In this document: piece after piece, positions 61,085 to 64,000 of the stretch | Numbering within the stretch: the first letter of the stretch is position 1 | Layout of the letters: each line of letters starts with the position of its first letter | Assembly: GCF_000519185.1 (NCBI RefSeq) | Contig: NZ_JAFA01000013.1 | Span: 1-64,000 of the forward strand | From: Paraburkholderia nodosa DSM 21604 | Lineage (GTDB): Bacteria > Pseudomonadota > Gammaproteobacteria > Burkholderiales > Burkholderiaceae | Direction: 5' to 3' | Length of the DNA stretch: 64,000 nucleotides | Notes under the pieces: model-generated | Databases searched by the model: none | Told to the model about the DNA's origin: nothing | What the model saw: the letters and a program-made list of their open reading frames with translations, nothing else | Made by a program: the position numbers and the translations under genes

Positions 61085-62807
61085 CAAAGTGGTCGTCGAT
61101 GCAAGATTTGGCTAGCACCGTTGCCCGAGCTATTTCCTCTTCCGTAAATAGCTCATCAGGTGCGAGAATCTCATCGAGAACATAAAGCTGTCGTCTATAT
61201 AGGTTTTTCCTCGGCTCCGCACCAACCCCCTTTTCAATTTCGCAACGCAAATTAAGCCGATAATTAATTAATTTCGGCAAGCTGTATTCCGTTACTAATA
61301 TGTTCTTGCATAGAAGACACATGTCATAATAAGTACACACCTTTCCAGGGACGAATTTAGATGCCAACTGGATTTTCCGAGGAGGCTGAAACGGATTTTT
61401 GCAATGACATAGACCTGACGCTAGAAAAGCGGAATCGTCTGCACCCGTCACCTCGGCGGTGATAGGTATCACATTTCTATACTTCTTACTATTCTCCTTA
61501 ATCTGATTCAGGTGCTTTCGCATTTCCTCCTCAAATTGAGGAGTAAGTCTATGCCTATCAAGATAAGCCAGCGTCGTATAGATATCTGAGTGGTTAAGGA
61601 GAGCAGAAATCTCGAAAATATCTCGACCTTCCATCACCAAACGAGTGACAAACGTGGGTCTCAGTCGACTTACATTGATATTCTCCTCCGAATTGAAGGG
61701 ATTTCGATGCTTAACATTCGGAGTGAAAAATGACGCAGACCAGCGTGTAAGATGTGTGGCGTTCAGCCTTGTCACTGCTCCTCGCCCTTTAGTATCCTGT
61801 TTTCTCTGAACTAACAGGAGCATCTCCTTGTCCACTCCGTCAGCATTTTTAACGAGCACTTCCGTAAGTCTCAAGATTTGCTTAATTGTGTTCTTCACAA
61901 TCGTGCTCTGCTTCGATTGAAGATTGACCTCGAGCAAGGCCACGGGGTAAAGTGCATCTCCCTTTCCGCGCTCCTTATAGTATTGAATACACGGCATTGC
62001 GGTGAGTGGGTGCTTTTCAACAAAGCAGTCTCGTCGCAAATCAAGGATAGATTCGACGTTTAAACCCGTTTCCCAAGCCAGCTTATACACGAGCGGAATC
62101 ACTAATCGCATGGAAATTAGTTCCGACACCCCTAATTTCTCATACCACTTTTCGATGGCTCCGTATTTTTTGGCGATGGCCAAAGCAATATCCCGATATT
62201 TCTTGTAGAATTTTTTTGGTTGTATCGCGACACATTTCAGCGTGTTCTCAAAAAAATAGATGAGGTCGTCTTCGCAAATCTGCGCACTACTTTCCGGCGA
62301 GGTGCCGACACCGGTCCGCACGTAGGACTGCGCAACGCGATTGGCATATCGAATCTCCGGCGCAAGCGCATTCATCAAGTTGGCCTCCTCATCGCGCGAA
62401 TACGCGTTCCGCATTGTCGTTTCTCGACCATGCGCAGAGTCCGGTGATGCTATTGGCAATATGTCAATATATCGCTCGTCATATGCATACCGCATTACAC
62501 GACCTAACATGTAAAGCAGCTGTGATTGCGTTCCTGCCGTTAACTGACGATTTGCACTATATGTTCGCTGAGTCTTTAACCACTGCTTAAAATCTTCAAC
62601 TGAACGTTCATCCCAGGCGTGTCGGACGTGGATATGCTCATCACTGCCATATCGCTCGCTAAGAAACTCTTTATATCGCCGCAGGCAGGTTCCGTAGCCC
62701 GGACCGGCCTTTAACTCTTCGCTACAGCGCTTAAAAATGTATTCAACTTGAACATGCGGATTCGCACCTGATGGCGCAGGCAAGTGCCTCTCAATATCTG
62801 CGTTCAT
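61065..62807 (-). CDS. GinB-like tyrosine-recombinase-related protein
   Basis: A 580-aa protein with a phage-integrase-like C-terminal core (about residues 230-420): WETGLNVESILDL, INVSRLRPTFVTRLV and LLNHSDIYTTLAYLDR. Arg II (R383), His III (H406) and the nucleophile (Y415, nine residues after H406) are present. Arg I is replaced by N250 and the HxxR histidine by S380. Past the core is a cysteine group (C467, C469, C491, C497, C500), possibly zinc-binding. Start and ginA stop overlap as ATGA. Confidence 0.75.
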   Translation of the reverse strand: MNADIERHLPAPSGANPHVQVEYIFKRCSEELKAGPGYGTCLRRYKEFLSERYGSDEHIHVRHAWDERSVEDFKQWLKTQRTYSANRQLTAGTQSQLLYMLGRVMRYAYDERYIDILPIASPDSAHGRETTMRNAYSRDEEANLMNALAPEIRYANRVAQSYVRTGVGTSPESSAQICEDDLIYFFENTLKCVAIQPKKFYKKYRDIALAIAKKYGAIEKWYEKLGVSELISMRLVIPLVYKLAWETGLNVESILDLRRDCFVEKHPLTAMPCIQYYKERGKGDALYPVALLEVNLQSKQSTIVKNTIKQILRLTEVLVKNADGVDKEMLLLVQRKQDTKGRGAVTRLNATHLTRWSASFFTPNVKHRNPFNSEENINVSRLRPTFVTRLVMEGRDIFEISALLNHSDIYTTLAYLDRHRLTPQFEEEMRKHLNQIKENSKKYRNVIPITAEVTGADDSAFLASGLCHCKNPFQPPRKIQLASKFVPGKVCTYYDMCLLCKNILVTEYSLPKLINYRLNLRCEIEKGVGAEPRKNLYRRQLYVLDEILAPDELFTEEEIARATVLAKSCIDDHFDDFLFG

Positions 62808-63973
62808 TGCGCGTGACCTCGCTTTTCCCTGTGCTTCAACGGCGGAAGTCTCGTTTCCTCGGCAATAGTCCGCGCGACTTCGTACTTGGAAAACAGTTCC
62901 TTGCGCATCGACTCAAGGACTTCCGGGTTAACTTTGCTGTATACCTTCGTCGACTTTGGGTCGCGATGGCCGAGAAAATTCGTCAACATGGCATAGCGAG
63001 TGCCGGGTTCCTTATGAACATCGTGTGCCATCAATACTTCAATCGAAAAGGAATGCCGGGGCGTGTGTGTGCGAATTGTCTCTGGGTCTATTCCTGCCCG
63101 GCGCGCGGCTCTCTTAAGCTGCTTGTGCACGCTCTCTCTGCTTAGAGGCTTCCCAGTTGCGCTGAGAAAAGTCAAATTTTCCCGCGCGTGCCTTTCTGGA
63201 TAAACTCGGCCATACGCGGCGTCGGAACTGTGATATTTACGAATACGCGCAAGTACTGGTAGCGAAATGATTGAGAACCGCTCGACAATTTTTCCCCCGC
63301 TCCCTTTGCTCCCCCGAATACGAATTGGTAGGAACCCCGACGCGCTGTCGTGACAGGCATCGTCCGGAAGGTCCGCGTTCTTCATTCTGCACAACTCCGA
63401 GATTCGCAATCCAGTGTCGTACATTGTGTGCATGGCACATCGTTCAGACTCGTTGTAGTAACCAGCGAGAGTCTCCTTAAACTTCTCCGCTGAGATTCCT
63501 TGGGGCAGTTGCCTGTGGTCCTCGGTGGTAATTAGCTTCCCACTTCTGTAGGGAGTATCTGACTCATCTCGCAAATGGTTCTCCTCGAGCCACTCGATGA
63601 ATTTCGCTAGAACACTCTCTCGCTGATGAACGGTTGAGCTTTCTAACTTTGTTACCTTTGTTGAATGTTCAATCCAGCTCTTAATGTGGTCACGATTGCA
63701 CGTCCTAAGTACCTCGTCGGAAGTCAGCCGCGTCAGCGCACCTTTACGGCGCATCCAACGAAGAAAGTATCCAACGTATCGCCCAAACGTCTCTCTAGTG
63801 CCATCTGCGTAGGTGTATTCTTTATCGGCAAGCCAGCGCGTAGGCGACTCAATGATGCGACCCGAGAAATCGAATAGCGTGATAGTGGCGGGATGCGTCG
63901 TGCGATTCACGTGGACGTAATAGTCCACGAGACGCTGCCCTTTACGGATAATCTCCGCCCGTCTTTTCGACAT
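62804..63973 (-). CDS. GinA-like tyrosine recombinase (complete catalytic set)
   Basis: A 389-aa tyrosine site-specific recombinase. The SAM-like N-terminal DNA-binding domain covers about residues 50-135 (FGRYVGYFLRWMRRKG). The catalytic domain has all expected residues: YDTGLRISELCR (R190), a lysine near 223-228, HTPRHSFSIEVL (H303, R306), LGHRDPKSTKVYSKV (H336, Y345). It is the first gene of the four-gene operon, starting 27 bases from the window edge, so its promoter is outside. It is probably the strand-exchange enzyme of the island. Confidence 0.88.
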   Translation of the reverse strand: MSKRRAEIIRKGQRLVDYYVHVNRTTHPATITLFDFSGRIIESPTRWLADKEYTYADGTRETFGRYVGYFLRWMRRKGALTRLTSDEVLRTCNRDHIKSWIEHSTKVTKLESSTVHQRESVLAKFIEWLEENHLRDESDTPYRSGKLITTEDHRQLPQGISAEKFKETLAGYYNESERCAMHTMYDTGLRISELCRMKNADLPDDACHDSASGFLPIRIRGSKGSGGKIVERFSIISLPVLARIRKYHSSDAAYGRVYPERHARENLTFLSATGKPLSRESVHKQLKRAARRAGIDPETIRTHTPRHSFSIEVLMAHDVHKEPGTRYAMLTNFLGHRDPKSTKVYSKVNPEVLESMRKELFSKYEVARTIAEETRLPPLKHREKRGHAQ

Positions 63974-64000
63974 CTTTCTCTCCCGGACAACTCCGCAAAC

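Larger units (their letters stand above)
58522..64000 (-). mobile_element. GInt-like genomic island (ginABCD end), partial
   Basis: From about 58,520 to the right edge the sequence is clearly less G+C-rich than the rest. It carries four overlapping leftward genes: three tyrosine-recombinase-like proteins and a small putative HTH/coiled-coil protein. Gene number, order and approximate sizes match the ginABCD operon that defines GInt islands. The left boundary is placed at the end of the interrupted EVE-like gene; the outer att repeat and the right end are not visible. 58522-58685 is non-coding. Confidence 0.7.

Overview
The window looks like chromosome 1 of a Burkholderiales bacterium, most likely Paraburkholderia, Burkholderia or Caballeronia. 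The reasons are the high G+C, the OmpC-like porin, the yicC-gmk-rpoZ-spoT-greB order, minCDE, bioAFDB, and the zwf-pgl-glk/hexR cluster beside a glucose-type ABC transporter. About 58 kb is compact housekeeping chromosome. Foreign DNA is visible at both ends: an IS256-family insertion sequence fragment at the left edge (1-~254) and a less G+C-rich recombinase island from about 58,520 to the right edge.

Layout. 1-6.6 kb: IS256 end, secreted chorismate mutase, DEDDh exonuclease/GIY-YIG fusion, cold-shock protein with a long leader, a candidate small RNA, porin, greB, twin tRNA-Arg(ACG) genes and a DUF2591 protein. 6.7-14.2 kb: leftward yicC-gmk-rpoZ-spoT facing rightward rph-rdgB-hemW and tRNA-Ser(TGA). 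14.4-24.5 kb: small envelope proteins, a TonB-domain lipoprotein, an MHS-type transporter, a heptosyltransferase, minCDE, an acetyltransferase, map and an orphan glycosyltransferase-like gene. 24.5-35.4 kb: tRNA-Ser(CGA), serS, rarA, a CytX-type permease, the biotin operon (bioA with a TTG start) and a secreted alpha/beta hydrolase. 36-47.6 kb: a leftward run from a MerR regulator through aceK, thiolase, SDR and YchJ; a divergent metallo-beta-lactamase-fold hydrolase whose leader holds two covarying hairpins; lolA, ftsK, trxB and an Smr protein. 47.6-56.7 kb: glucose ABC transporter (leftward) and zwf-pgl-glk/hexR (rightward), with a perfect TGTAGT-N3-ACTACA palindrome on the zwf promoter, the expected HexR operator. 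56.8-58.5 kb: Bcr/CflA efflux pump and a truncated EVE-like gene.

58.5-64 kb: four tightly overlapping leftward genes. Three encode large tyrosine-recombinase-like proteins (389, 580 and about 658 aa) and one a small putative helix-turn-helix/coiled-coil protein. Their number, order and sizes match the ginABCD operon that defines GInt genomic islands. The island appears to have inserted into the EVE-like gene. By eye only the first recombinase keeps a complete catalytic set; the second lacks Arg I and the HxxR histidine, and the third lacks the nucleophilic tyrosine. This is the most interesting part of the window. Cargo, if any, lies beyond the right edge.

How the genes work together: glucose enters through the ABC system, Glk phosphorylates it, and Zwf and Pgl make 6-phosphogluconate for the Entner-Doudoroff route, with HexR (fused to Glk) closing the control loop. 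The MerR-aceK-thiolase run concerns acetyl-CoA use and the glyoxylate-shunt switch. All calls rest on reading the sequence and remembered family features; no database search was run.
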